Shown: positions 1 to 12,690 of the stretch, one piece after another
Layout of the letters: the number at the start of each line of letters is the position of its first letter
How positions within the stretch are numbered: position 1 is the first letter of the stretch
From: Lithospermum erythrorhizon
Lineage: Eukaryota > Streptophyta > Magnoliopsida > Boraginales > Boraginaceae
Assembly: GCA_019722365.1 (NCBI GenBank)
Contig: JADFUC010002150.1
Location: forward strand, 310,001 to 374,000
Direction: 5' to 3'
DNA: 64,000 bases
Notes under the pieces: model-generated
The model's database searches: none
What the model was told of the DNA's origin: nothing
Seen by the model: the letters and a program-made list of their open reading frames with translations, nothing else
Translations under genes and position numbers: made by a program

Positions 1-1563
1 TCAAGCAATTAGCTATCAATATTTAAACAATTTAATTATTTGAATAAGAATAGCCAGTTTTCAAAATGAAAAGTTTTCAAATGACCAACTAAATTTATCA
101 GTTGATAAGAAATGCTGATTCCACCAAACACCCTAGATAGAGTCGAATTAAATAGTGCGCAAATCAGAATCTTGTTCTAGTTTTTTCTTCAAATTCGATT
201 CTATCTATTGAAACAGATCATTATTGTCGATGTTCTGGTTTGTTTTCATGCAGTTGGGATAAAGAAAAGGTTAGTAGGTATGGTGCCATGACAAATACTA
301 GATCACATTCGTCACAATGTACCAAAATATATCTAGTGTAGCTAGGCTGTTATTATGTTGGCATAACGGTATGGTCAAGATCTACCATAATAAATGCCTA
401 GGGTCTATTATTTAATTTAGTTGAATAGTTGGTGCTTATGTCATAACCTAACTTGGAGAATATTTAGAAGAATATCATTTTTTTAACTTTTCAACAATAT
501 ATGACGAAATGAATTGATTTTATTTGTCAAATTATTAAAAAAAAATACTATAAATAATTATTATTTGGATCTAAATTTTGTCAATAAAATTTACAACGTG
601 ATAAATACTAAATATGTAATCAAATTAATCTAAAGTTTTTTCATTAAGTTGTATATGTGTGTAATATGGAAATGAATCAAATGATTGCATAAAATGACTT
701 CTTCAAAAAGTATGCAAATCATAATTCCATTCGTGACTTCTTACCGATGCATCCATTACACATCTTCTAACATGATCATACTACTTCAAAAATCAAATGA
801 CAATTATCAATTTATGCTTTGGAGCTTTCGCTACTTCCTCTAATCACTTCCTTTCTATTTTAGCCTCTATACAACTAAATATTTTCATCTATGCTACCAC
901 CATTTGATGGACATGCTCATATTTCACTTCGAGTACTTGAAATTATTGTATTCTTAAAACTTTTCTCCGACTAGAATTCTAACTTGGACAACTTTACATC
1001 TATGAAAAGAAAGTAGATGAAGTTCAAGGCAACTTCCATGTTACCACTTACAACTTGCAAAATTATAGAGATAAGTACTCAATACATTATTGGAGTAAGT
1101 TTCGTCCTTGAATTGAAGCTGAAGTAGTTGGTGGACTTAAATAATAATGTGGGCGTCCATGTTTATGAATAATGATCATCACCTTTTTTTTCTTTTCTGG
1201 TTTCAATACCTATCATTATGTGGCAAAAGTAATCAGAATGTATTTCAACCTTTAGTTTTTGTAAATACATTTAGATAAAGAATACCTCCGGAAAATTATT
1301 ACAACAATAATCAAATCCGTGGGAAACGATTCTCACGAGATGTAATTTGAGCCTTATTTTGAGTTGTATATATTGTTGGGATGTATGTTGACTAATAGGT
1401 TACTTTTACAGGGATGCAGGCGAATTGCCTTTAAAATACCAAATACAACAACTCTCCATTTGGATGTTTCAACAGTCTAGACTCGCTCTTATTACCTCAG
1501 TTTAGTCATCATCCGGCAAGTTTAAGAAACTGGCCTCGATATAATTGTATAATTTGGGACCAT
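1..1563. other. Intergenic DNA downstream of COX6B-1
   Basis: AT-rich sequence with no reading frame, RNA gene or repeat that I can support. The last few hundred bases before 1564 should hold the 3' UTR and poly(A) region of the minus-strand COX6B gene, but no unambiguous polyadenylation signal stands out. Confidence 0.5.
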
Positions 1564-3625
1564 CTACAAAGGACCTGGAAAGGTACCATTCTCCCTTTGC
1601 TCATTCCATCTATCTACCTGCAGCACATCGAAAATACACAACGCCAAAATCATAGCAAGTAATGTTTAGATAAAAGACAAATGATGTGTACTTAAATGAC
1701 TCGATTTTAGCTGCTTACCCATTCCCCCGGGCAAAGGGCACGATAATATTTAGCAAATTTGTCACATTCTGGAGCACCTTCGCCCTTTGCAGCGATGCAC
1801 CTAATATAAATAAATCATTAGACTCATACCATTAGACCCTGGAGTGCATGAAGTAGGTGTATTTCAAGTAAGAAAATGTAGCATATTAATCTCAAATGTA
1901 CCTGTGATATTCAATATATCTAGTGAAGCAATGCCTTGTTTGGTTTGTAGTGGGGAACCGGAAATCTGCTGGGGCAGTCTCTAGCTGGACCGACCATAGT
2001 GCAACAGCAAATTGAAATGAATGACCACATTAAGTTAGAAAATATAAAACCATGATAACACACTAGCAGAAACAATAGTATGTAAAGCCTTACTTTAATC
2101 TCTGGTGTTTCATCAGTGGCATCTTGGTCTCCTGAGGTTTCCTGTTCAGAGCTTTCTTCAGTAGCAGAAGCCTCATTAGAACTCTCATTGGCTGGAGCAT
2201 CAGAGGTCTCTTTAGCAGAAGCCTCATCGGCTGGAGCATCAGAAGTCTCTTCATCAGCAGGAGCTTCTGCCACTTCACCAGTACCATCAGCAGCAGCAGG
2301 AGCAACTTCACTACTCTCAAGAACAGGTTTTTCATCGCTCTTCTGAATAGCAGGTTCATCAGAAGCAGAAGCGTTTGCAGAGGTCTCGTCTACAGGTTTG
2401 GCAGCCATGTCTGCCTTCCCATCTTTCTCCGGTAGCAAGTATTGCTGGTTGTCAAACCATTAGATATAAAACGTTGATTAATCAGTCTTAAGCTGATCGG
2501 TATGATGAAACAGGAAATAAGACACACATCTTAAGCTAAAAAGACAATTCGAATGAGAGGGTCCAAACTCCAAATCATTCGTATGACTCAAAAATAAACA
2601 TACATGTGGTTTAAGGAGACATCAAACAGTATATCAATAAAAATGTCACTTGCCTTGAATAAACAAGATATACAAAGACAACATACGAAGTATAAGAGAT
2701 TGGACAATTTAGTTAAAAAATGGCAACTACGCCTTCTTAATAAACTACATAAGCTGTGATTGATATGTAAACAAGAACTGTTACATTGGAAAGGTGAACA
2801 AGTCTAGAGCGAGGGGATGAGAGAAAGCTAAAGACTATTAAACTAAACTACATTACTAACTTACAAGCATATATTAAATCATGCTTCGCACATATAGCAT
2901 GGATAAAATTCCCACGACATATCTTCAAGCAAGTGCTAGACAAACAGAATACGAATCGAAAATAGTGAATTTACTGAAGTAACATTAGTAATTAAGTCAT
3001 ACGAATGAAGTTTTAACATTCAGATTAAAACGAAGTACTATTATATGAGCAGACAACAAAGTCTAATGTGGAATGGACAAGTGGAAAAGTTTTTCGTTCG
3101 TAATCAAAGATACTCTGGCTATAATACAACACACGGAAAGGAAAAATTGGACATTTTAAAGGATCATATATGGACCTAGAAGCCAGAACAAACACATAAG
3201 GAGAATCACAACAAAATGCATTTCTATATTACATCTGCCAAATTTGCTAGTATATGTAGCAAATGCAATAAATAATGGTAACAGGGACGTTTGACTAATT
3301 ACTTTAAAAAATCAATCTTGATTTCCCTTTAATCCTATTGAATTTTCCTTTTTGCAATATCCAAAATTTGGGTATATCTGTGTCTCAGACAAATTAATAC
3401 TGCCCCCAACTGAAATTAACCATGATATTTCACTAATTACTCCAAAATATCCAATTTTGAGTCTAAATTAGTTTCATTCAAATAAAAAGTAGTCAGTGGT
3501 AATGTTCAAAATTGTGACATATAAGTGTCTAGTGTGTAATATATAATGAATGAATTATAATTGAAGAAATGGGTAAAAGAGACCTGGGATAAGGAGGGAG
3601 TGGTAGTTGTATGATCTGCAGCCAT
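1564..3625 (-). CDS. COX6B-1: Cytochrome c oxidase subunit 6b-1 (5 coding exons, 203 aa)
   Basis: Nuclear-encoded subunit of mitochondrial complex IV; COX6B faces the intermembrane space and bridges the dimer. Coding exons on the minus strand are 3625-3584, 2444-2094, 1984-1902, 1800-1719 and 1617-1564, all with GT-AG borders and matching phases, giving 203 aa. Residues 1-131 are a low-complexity acidic extension rich in Ala, Ser, Glu and Asp, containing imperfect repeats of ETSDAPA(D/N)E; plant COX6b-1 proteins have such an extension, but this one seems long. The conserved domain (about 132-203) has the expected twin-cysteine helices: Cys150/Cys160 (CX9C) and Cys171/Cys182 (CX10C), which form the two disulfides, and ends FPGPL. 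The start is the first ATG of a 14-codon first exon (MAADHTTTTPSLSQ). No frame break. Family identity is very secure; the 1-kb first intron is inferred from splice sites. Confidence 0.93.
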
Positions 3626-3851
3626 GTTGAGGGAGAAGGAGCTTTCTCTCTCTAGGGTTTACTACAACAAATACTCAGTCCTCGATGCCAAAAAAGTCAA
3701 CGGATTCTTGGACTGGGTTCATTTTTCAAGTCCAGAAATATATGGCCACTATCTAGTCCAAGATTCACCACTATTTTGAGGTTCGACCATCAGTGGCTCT
3801 CATTTTAAAATATGCTTCAAATTGTCCGATTGATACACATTAGAAGTTGTT

Positions 3852-3965
3852 AACAAATTTAATAGACAACGAAGTACGGTGTGGTGGTAAGTTACTCGAC
3901 CATTAATTGAAAGATCAAATGTTCAATTCAATACCAGGGTATATTAACAAATAAATAAATTTTTA
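3852..3965 (+). mobile_element. SINE-like element with Pol III A and B boxes
   Basis: A tRNA-like head: an A-box-like segment around 3876-3895 (GGTGTGGTGGTAAGTTACTC) is followed about 30 bases later by a B-box-like segment at 3916-3930 (GATCAAATGTTCAATTC). An A/T-rich tail with TAAATAAAT follows at 3950-3962. This order and spacing are typical of plant tRNA-derived SINEs. Target duplications are unclear, so the ends are approximate. It lies in the spacer between COX6B-1 and the DAHP synthase gene. Confidence 0.5.
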
Positions 3966-4875
3966 TACAACTTTGCAACTAATAGAAAGTTTTGAGGGGG
4001 AAATTACACTATTTATTCGGGTCAAGTTGTATTTTAGGACTAGTGAAGGCCATGTAATATACATTGCTTAGGCTTAGTTTCTTTATTCTCAACCATATCC
4101 AAAAGAACGTTGAATGTAGCTTTTAAATCGGTTTGTTTTGAAATTTCAACGTACTAAACTGTTATGTTTTGATTGATGAAGTTCTATTTGGAAACTGCCT
4201 TTGAATAAATGATCAATGGATTTTATGAACACTTGAACAACCAAAGTTACATTTCGAAATGCATTGTAGGTAATATTAGTTGATACAATTTTAATAGATA
4301 ATTGTAATTTCGATTCCGGTTCTAGAATAGGTCCAAGAACCAAGCACCTTAATATATTTTGAGTTATGTTCCAAATTCGATTCCCGTTCTGTCTAATTGC
4401 CTATTTAATTGTGGGGACGTAATTCCTTATCTATAAAAAGAAAGCCATTGACAAATAAGCATAAATAAACACACCCAAAAAAGTACTGGGTTGTGTTAAA
4501 CTTAACTCACACTTAATAGACAAGAATAATATCAGTTCGGTGCACTCTATTTATAATCACTTATACAAGAGATAAATTACAATACTTGATATGTTATCAG
4601 ATAACAACAAACAATTTACTACAATCTTGGTGATCATTATCACTTCACAACCACTTATCCAATAGGTTGTAGTTGAGTTTTGTTTTATTCCTTCTCTCAA
4701 ACCATTAATAGTTTCAAGTATACATACAATACATCGTTATCTTTTGCCAATGGGGAAATAAAATGAAGAAGAAACAGCCAACAAGGAATAAAAAAGAAAA
4801 AAAACATGGAACAATAACTTAGAACAAAAGCAGGAACACAGTTTGGTATCAGTAGACATTTACATATTTTTAGTA
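3966..4875. other. Intergenic spacer
   Basis: AT-rich, no supported gene. It contains the 3' flank of the DAHP synthase gene (minus strand, stop at 4876). The short frames here have no recognisable domain and no conserved splice structure. Confidence 0.5.
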
Positions 4876-7701
4876 CTAAGTACGCTGTGATGTGATCCTT
4901 CTCTTTCTTAGACGATCTGCTATGATGAATGAGAGTTCAAGTGATTGAGAAGCGTTAAGCCTTGGGTCGCAGTGAGTATGGTACCGTGAGCTCAGGTCAT
5001 CAAATGTCACCGTTCTTGATCCTCCAATACATTCCGTCACATTTTGCCCAGTCATCTCCAAATGTACGCCACCAGGGTGACTTCCCTCTTGGTCATGCAC
5101 ATCAAAGAAGGCTGTAACCTCGGCCTGCAAGTAAAGGAAAGCGTGTTGAGGTTATTGTACTAGATTATAATATAGACTAAATTAGATATGTAAGTCCTAT
5201 TTTAAGTTTCCAAGCTATTGTATATATGTAAAACTTAGCTACTCCAACGAATAAATAATATGGTATGATCAAGGGAAATCACTATAAAAATGCCTCCACC
5301 TACTTCAATATTCATAGGTCGAACTAATATCATCTACCATATATCTCTCTCTCCTACCAACTACATTCAATCAACGACGGTAGACAAGTCAACATCTCTG
5401 GAGATGAAGTGCAAGCAATCTTTTATTGTTATGTTTTCGTAAACTTCTTTTGACCAGATTTGAAGCAAATATGAAAAGTAAATTGTTTTGAAGTTTGATC
5501 TTACCCTGATAGCATCAGATATAGACGAGTTTTTGTTACAGGCCTTGGTGTGTTTCCATGCATAGGATCACTGACCCATGTCACAATTTGCCCTGCTCTC
5601 CTCACAGCCCTGATTAGGTTTGGAAGCTTCACCCTCATGTTCTCCGCCCCCATTCTTGTGATAATTGTGATCCTTCCAGGTTTGTTTAGAGGGTTTAGAA
5701 TATCAATGAGCTTGACTAGCTCATTTGGATCCATCTTATCACTAACCTGTCAATCAAGGCAATTACATCAGTCACTTAAACTCTTCAAATGAACCAAGTA
5801 ACATTTATTAGATAATAGTGAACCATAGCTACCTTAATTCCCAGGGGGTTAGCATCTCTAAAACTCGCCTGGGGCACCATCAATTGTGGTTCGGCTCACC
5901 AACCCAGACAAGGTGTGCAGAGCAATCATAGTAAAGACCAGTAGTCGGAGTCAAGTCTGAGTAGAGATGCCTGCTCCTTATGGCAAGAGTAAGCACTCAT
6001 GAGATGTCCAGAACTCAGTTGATTTCATGATAGGATGGTCCCTGGTAAGTCCAGCCGCAGACATGAAACCAAGGGCCTCGTCAACACGGTTTGCTAATTC
6101 ATGGTACCTGACATAAACAAGAAAATAAATAGTCAAAATCAGCTAACATATGACATTAATTAACTATAATAAATACTTCCTTGAATGGTAAATAAGAGAA
6201 GATTTTCCTGCACTCACCTATCACCTTGTTCACTATTCTCTGCAAAATCCAAGTTCCATTGAGTAACTCTTTGCATTGCTGCAAAACCACCAGTGGCGAA
6301 AGACCTTAACAAGTTCAAAGTAGCAGCAGATTGGCAGTAGGCTCTGATCATCCTCTGCGGATCAGGAATCCTCGATTTCTCATCGAATGTATCGCCATTA
6401 ATGTTGTCTCCCCTGTAACTTGGCAGCTTCTTACCATCCTTCTCCTCAAATGAATCCGATCTTGGCTTTGCAAATTGACCAGCCATTCTACCCACCTACA
6501 CATTCATAAGCAAATACAATTCCATTTATTATTGACTTGTCGTCTTCAATAAAAAAGGCCAAGTATAGTTCAAGATTTAATGTATCATATCTAAAGATCC
6601 AACCTTTTTTATTTTACTACTACAAATTAACTAATCAAAGATTCCTAATATGAGTAATATCAAGTACAGGTATTGTACCAAACAAATTAACCATTTATTT
6701 GACCTTAAATAATCATGATCATTAATTTATCTAGAATTTTAAGGATGTTAGAATCTTAAACATATTACATATCCAAACATATCAACAATGATGTACTTGT
6801 AACAAAACTGCGAATGGTCCATGGGGTCAATTGATGAAGGATAAAATAAATGAATTTATTAATACATCCCGAAAGTTCTTAACAACAAATGGAGGCTGGT
6901 TTCTCAGTACTTTGTCGTACGTGTAACTCTGTTCTAATTGTACCACGAAAAACAAAAGGAAAAAAAAAATTGTACCCTCCAATTTTAGCACAAGTTTACA
7001 CGTGAAATTAACCGGACTGACATAACATCATACTCTGTATTAATATTCCATTATGATTAATTTTAGATCGAAACTCGTGGATTATTAATAAAAAATAAAA
7101 AAATCAGTAAACATTAAAGAATAAAAAACCAAGTGTTTAAAAAAATTACCTTTATGATAGGCATTTGACCACCAAACATCAAGACAGCACCCATTTGAAG
7201 TATAACTCTGAAAGTGTCCCTAATATTATTAGCATTAAACTCCTTGAAGCTCTCAGCACAGTCCCCACCCTGAAGCAAAAACGCCCTCCCCATCGCCGCC
7301 TCTCCAAGACGATCTTCAAGGTTCCTTGCCTCCCCCGCAAATACTATAGGTGGAAAATCCTCAAGAGTCTTGAGAACTGAATCAAGATCCTCCTTGTTGG
7401 GGTACTCAGGAAGCTGAAGAGCTTTCTTGCTCTTCCAGCTCTCAATGGACCATTTCTTTGTGGTGGTTTCCAGGGTTGTTAGTGGTGGTGCTGCGGTGGA
7501 TGCGGTGGCGGAAGGTGGCGTTGGTTTTTGTGGTTTGGTGGAAGAGTCGTTGGAATGGACGGCTGAGATTGGTTTGATGGTTTTTTTGATGGTGTGGATT
7601 GGTAGAGTTGCATGGAGGGAATGGGAAATTGAAAATGGTTGTTGGGATTGGGTTAAGGCCTTGTTTGGTAGAAGAGAGTTAGTTGAGCCTGTAAGAGCCA
7701 T
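4876..7701 (-). CDS. DHS: Plastid class II DAHP synthase (5 coding exons, frameshifted in exons 3 and 4)
   Basis: 3-deoxy-D-arabino-heptulosonate-7-phosphate synthase joins phosphoenolpyruvate and erythrose 4-phosphate, the first step of the shikimate pathway, in plastids. Exons on the minus strand: 7701-7150, 6495-6218, 6107-5833, 5746-5505 and 5124-4876. Exon 1 has a Ser/Thr/Pro-rich transit peptide (about residues 1-75) then the [18 protein letters not shown] start of the enzyme and the [11 protein letters not shown] motif. Exon 2 carries [13 protein letters not shown] and the YRGDNING motif. Exon 4 has [14 protein letters not shown] and DPMHGNT. Exon 5 has [19 protein letters not shown]. 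Exon 3 breaks frame after HECLLLP (about 6000-5975) and again near 5870; exon 4 loses the expected frame after DPMHGN (about 5550). Exons 1, 2 and 5 are clean and all splice sites are kept. So the breaks may be sequence errors rather than decay. Expected full length is about 520-530 aa. Confidence 0.85.
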
Positions 7702-7795
7702 TTTTGTGTGTAATGTATGTGTTTTGAGGTACCTTTTACTTCGGGCCTTAGTATAGTTGGTAGTTGGTACCTGAAGAGGTGGTGAGGGGCTGAGG

Positions 7796-7810
7796 GGTTT
7801 TTATAAGGAG
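7796..7810 (-). promoter_or_regulatory. Probable TATA box of the DAHP synthase gene
   Basis: On the minus strand the sequence reads TTATAAAAACC, about 100 bases upstream of the ATG at 7701. A pyrimidine-rich stretch separates it from the coding start. Position and sequence fit a plant core promoter; no experimental start site is known. Confidence 0.45.
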
Positions 7811-10800
7811 GTTTTGGTTGTTGGAAATATGAAAATTGGGGGGGAGGGAGTGGGGTCCCTTGTGGTAGTTGAGAATGAGAAGGGTATATAGGTAAATTAG
7901 GAAATTAGCCAATGTGGAAGGAAAACATTTCCATTTTGACAAATAAATACACACATTTCCTTTCCTCTTTTATTGCTCTTTTGTCCTTGATTATCTCAAG
8001 TACTAATCAATTTGGCAAATAATTTATTTAGAATAGAGAAGGGCATATACTTACAATATGCTATACAATTACAAGTTGTTCTGACCAATGACCACATGCT
8101 TCTATGTGCACCTGACATACATTACAAGTACATCCCATGTGTAACCTAATCGTTTAATAAATACTCCTTAAAAGATTATTTCTTTAATTTTGTTAAATAC
8201 AAAGCGAGAGCTTTATTTATAGATATTTTTGTTTGTATATCTTTGATGAAAGCTACATTTGAACTCTTTAATTTGATATATTTTTTTATAAAATATTCTA
8301 CTTGGCCTTAATATGAAATATATTTAAATTCGAGGTTTGAAATTCTAATTATAAAAAAAAAAATCAATCCATGTGGAATGGACGGAGTACAATATAGGAG
8401 TATATTATTGATGATATGTTAGTTATATAAAACAGATAAATTGATTGTTAAAATTGATTTAATGTTTTTGGTCCTGGCTCAATATTATTGAAGATTGGTT
8501 ATTATTTTGAGGTATACCATTTCATTGGTAAAAAGTGAGAGTCTTTAAATGTCGGCGTCACTGGCGTTTTCGGGGAGGTGTGGGTTCGGAGTCACGCAAA
8601 TGGCAGAATCTCATATTGAAGTGGTTTTAAGCAAGATTAGTGTGACGATTCCTTTGGCGTTTTGAAGATTGATTACTAGTAAAGACATTGATGAAAACAG
8701 AAGTAACTTAAATGAACAAAGTTTAGTTGGTAAACAAATGTCCACGAAGGAATTGAAGCAAATTTACTGCTAGCCCCTTTTTTAACTGTAATCCCTTCTT
8801 TGACCACCTAACACAAACCAACTTAGAGAAGTATAATTAATGGACGATTCAGAAGTATAATGACAGTTCACGACATTATAGGGTAGATAGATGTCAATAA
8901 TATTTCTAAATTTTAAAAGGACAACTAGTATAATGAGGGAGGGATTCTTCATGATATAGATTGGAAGTTAGGTAAGCATTATTGACTTGATCACACCAAA
9001 TTAAAGCACAATGTTGCAACAACTTTCAAGTATGTGACATTTTTCTAATGGAGAGTTTTGCATTCGAAAAGAGATGATCGTTGTATCCTATAAAAAAAAT
9101 TATAAAAAATTATAAAAAGAAAAATTATTAATACACATAATCAACAAAAAAAAAAGGTAACGAACAACCATAAAATGCTTGAAAAGTTAATCACTCACTC
9201 TTAAATACAGGAACGATTGTAGGCTAAGACCTTGAAATTACTAACCAATCACTCTTTTTTAATGGAGAACGCCCGCAACCGTTATTAATTGAGTGCGCAC
9301 TGAATCAATAATATATTAATCACTCACTCTTAATTTTATATAATCTAATCAGACCCTTATAATATTGTGAAACTACTTCATGAGTTGAATGTTGTAGTTA
9401 TAAACGTGACAGAAATAGACCCTGAATATGTAGTGATTAATAGGGATGGAGTATAATCTTAATTATTTAATTGAAGCGAAATGCATAAATAATTGAAACA
9501 TGGATGCATTGCTAGGCTGCTAGTACTCCTTCGTTGAAGTTGCCTCCTTCAGACCACATTCATGAATGTATTAATACATTTGTATATGGTGGACCAATAG
9601 ATCATTAGATCTTAGTTATAAAACTAATTTATTATGAGAAGAAGAAGGATCACATTTTATCCCCAAAAGTCACGTAGATTTTTCAGAAATTTAATTGCTC
9701 TGTCATATTATTTCATCTTAGATTCAGAACAAAACCAATACAAAAAACGTAAATTTCATCTTGACCACTAGTGGCATAAATTGCCAAGGCCCTAGACCCC
9801 AGTTATTTCATTTATGGTTCAGAACAAGACAACTTCAACGAAAGAACTAAGAACATTCAATTAAAATGCTGACATTTTTCATGTATAAGTGCAAAACGAG
9901 TTGATAAGTGGTAGCCCTTTTTCCGTGATTTGATTCTTTTTATTAGCTTCTTCGCAGTGCATGCATGGTCAAATGCCAATTTTTCAATATCCAAATAATG
10001 TTCACATCAAGTTTTCTCAAACGATATAAATGAGGAAAGTTTTGGAATATAAAGTCCCATAATAAAAGGTTGAAATATTTATTTGTACAAGGTCTGAGGT
10101 CTGGATTAAAATACTAACCGACTATATACTTTACACACGATTTTTTTTAAACGACCAATCGTATGGAGTGTATGATTGGTAGTTGGAGTCATGAAAAAGT
10201 TAAAATGGTCCCCCGAAAGCAATAATGAAACAATACATTTAAAATAATGAACGGTCCCGGTTCGTTAATAAATTAGTCGGAAGGAAGGCGAGAGATTGGT
10301 ACCAGGCGCGGCCGGTTGGCGCGATATTCGGTGGGCGGCGGCGATTCGGCGCATTAACGTGTGGATTACGTATGAAAACGATGCAGCGTTAATACCATCT
10401 TAACGTGAGTACTTGGGTGCACATATAAGCATTGCATTCTTCCTGCTAATGTGGTACCGTTTCGTATGAAATGGTCGCGTTAATACCTAAAATATTGCAT
10501 TTTACGCTATAAGCGTGATGCAGTTCCGCCATGCGGTACACCGCGTTTACTCACCGAAGAAAAAGTGCGATTTTAACATTCACAACATTAAAACCATTCC
10601 CACGTATTCGTTTCATTCGAACTCGAAACACCATAAACATTCGAACATTGAAGCATTCGCAGCATTAAACTTGTTCACATCATTCCACTGACTTGCAATA
10701 AAATGCGTAAATAAAAATATTGTTTAAGCGTGAAAAACATCATGTATAATATATATAAACATTCATTCATGTGTTTCTTCAACTGATTCGTCTTCAACAA
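7811..10800. other. Intergenic DNA upstream of the DAHP synthase gene
   Basis: AT-rich DNA with no supported gene. It presumably holds the distal DHS promoter. From about 10,240 the composition changes to GC-rich tracts, including TTCGGTGGGC at about 10,328, a string seen again at 14,97x and 15,11x inside another transposon, so transposon DNA probably begins near 10.2 kb. Confidence 0.4.
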
Positions 10801-10859
10801 TAAAAAGGGGAGGGAGGTGGGGAGTGATGGGGAGTGCCAACTATGTTGTTGAGGAAAGT

Positions 10860-12690
10860 TTTTGTGCGATCCTAATGGCGCCCCGGACGTCCGGCCATAT
10901 GGATCCTTTGTCTACTGTCATTCGTTGATCATCCTCTCTTCGGTCCTTCATGACGCCGGCCATCTCGGCCTTGGCTTAGGAGTCGCTTCGTCGGCAACTT
11001 CCACCTCGTATTATCGCCTCCACTCTGTCGGTTGTTGCGGTGGAAGCCTGGTGAGGATGCGGATGGGCCACCATCGTACCCGCCCCTGACTCTAGGAACC
11101 CGTCTGAACGCGCCAGACTCTGCGCCGGTAATAGTTCCACACTGCTTGCCTCTCACTTAGTTCTCGTGAGTCTCTCCCGCCGATCTCAGCGCCATATCCC
11201 TAGTAACCTCAAACTTAGCAATTGAGGCTTTGAAATCATCACGGCTTTATTAACTTTTCAGCGCCTCTCGAACCCAATCTGGGGCCGGGCACATTTTTCC
11301 TACTAACCAACAAGTGGGACAAGATCATGCCATATTGTGGGCGCACTTAGTCTTATGATGAAAAAATGTGTTCGATAATGATAATGTAGAGTAGTTAACT
11401 TGTCAGTCCAACAGCGCCCAAGTTGCGATCATTTGTATCGCGCTAAGTTCGATTGGCGACTGTAGTTGTGAAGGCAAAATTCCTTGGACCACCTTCGATA
11501 CAAACTTCCCCGCCCATCTAGATTGTATTTATACAACTTAGGATTTTGGGCTTCGATTATTATTAAGCATATTAAGCCTTGTCGTTTGGCCTAATTAACG
11601 TTCTCGCGCCGCCCCCAGTGGGTAATTTCATAAAATGTTGTATTCGTTCTTGCTCGTATATACGCTGACAGTAGATGTGTAAGTCGAGTTCCGTCTTGTA
11701 TCACAATCCAAAATTAATTTTTAAACTTCTTTCGAAGCCTTAACCAATTTTTATATTAAGTAATGTAACCATATTAACAACAAAATTAACGACCTTACGA
11801 ATTGGTAAATAAGCTCATCCCCAAACAACATTTTAATCCATCTTCTTAATTGGAAGGGCGTAGCATAAACATCTAACATGAAAAAGTTCACTAAAATCGG
11901 TTTAATAGGCATCTTTAATCTTTCGATTGATGCATTATTAGCGGACCAGCGTTATCGAATGAAATTGAAATGGCCTATTCCGACATTTGTAATCAATGGC
12001 GCTGTCTGAGTATACTGCCGAAATTTGAATATTGTTATGTTTAGCAATCGATCTAAAATATATAATTCTCCTTTGTAAGATGATGTGATCAATCAATGGC
12101 ATTATTTACGCATTATATCAAAATCCAAAAGACACCAATATCGCTAGTCGGACACATTTTATAGACAAATTCACCAAGAGTTTTACCTAGAAGATCTTTT
12201 CACTTTTAAAAGCATAGTTTCTTAAAGTAGACCGAGGGATACATATTGCTCAGGATGCGACATTTGAATCCATTTAGTGAAAAGCATGCATCCATCACAA
12301 TGATTAAAGGCAAAAAGAACTACCGATTACAAATTTATTGGATTCCGATCCACATAAGCCAAAATCTTAAAAAAAGCTTTTGCGGTTTGGGTATGATAGT
12401 TGTAGCCTCTGTAACATAACTCTTATCTTTAGTGATCTTATGACAGCAAGTGTCTAGCAATATGACGGTTTCCTTTACTCCCACCCGTTTTCCATGATAG
12501 AGTACTCTTCTGATTTAAACAAGTTCCGTTTGTTTTCCGGAGTCTCCATGAAAATATTTCCCAAATCATGGAGTTTTCCCTCTCTCGATAGTAATACGCA
12601 CTAGATTGAGAGTTAATAATTTTTAGTTCATCAATACGATTATCATCCTCTAAATTAACAAAATCATTAGACATCTTAGCTGTCACTTTT
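10860..12690 (-). mobile_element. Decayed hAT-like transposase region
   Basis: Read on the minus strand, about 12,686-12,438 gives a BED-finger-like tail: IWEIFSW, then WKTGGSKGNRHIARHLLS, where the G-S-K-G-x-x-H-I-x-R-H pattern resembles the histidine end of the BED zinc finger of hAT transposases. Downstream (about 11,900-11,650) broken frames give stretches resembling the region between the catalytic part and the 'TRWNST' block, with stops and shifts throughout. No complete domain or terminal repeats could be fixed, so the limits are approximate. A Mutator-like origin is possible. Confidence 0.35.

Noticed and set aside
2116..2346. Ser/Ala-rich plus-strand frame
   Set aside because: Antisense shadow of the low-complexity COX6B exon 2.
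7427..7756. 109-codon plus-strand frame
   Set aside because: Antisense to DAHP synthase exon 1 and its leader; no domain.
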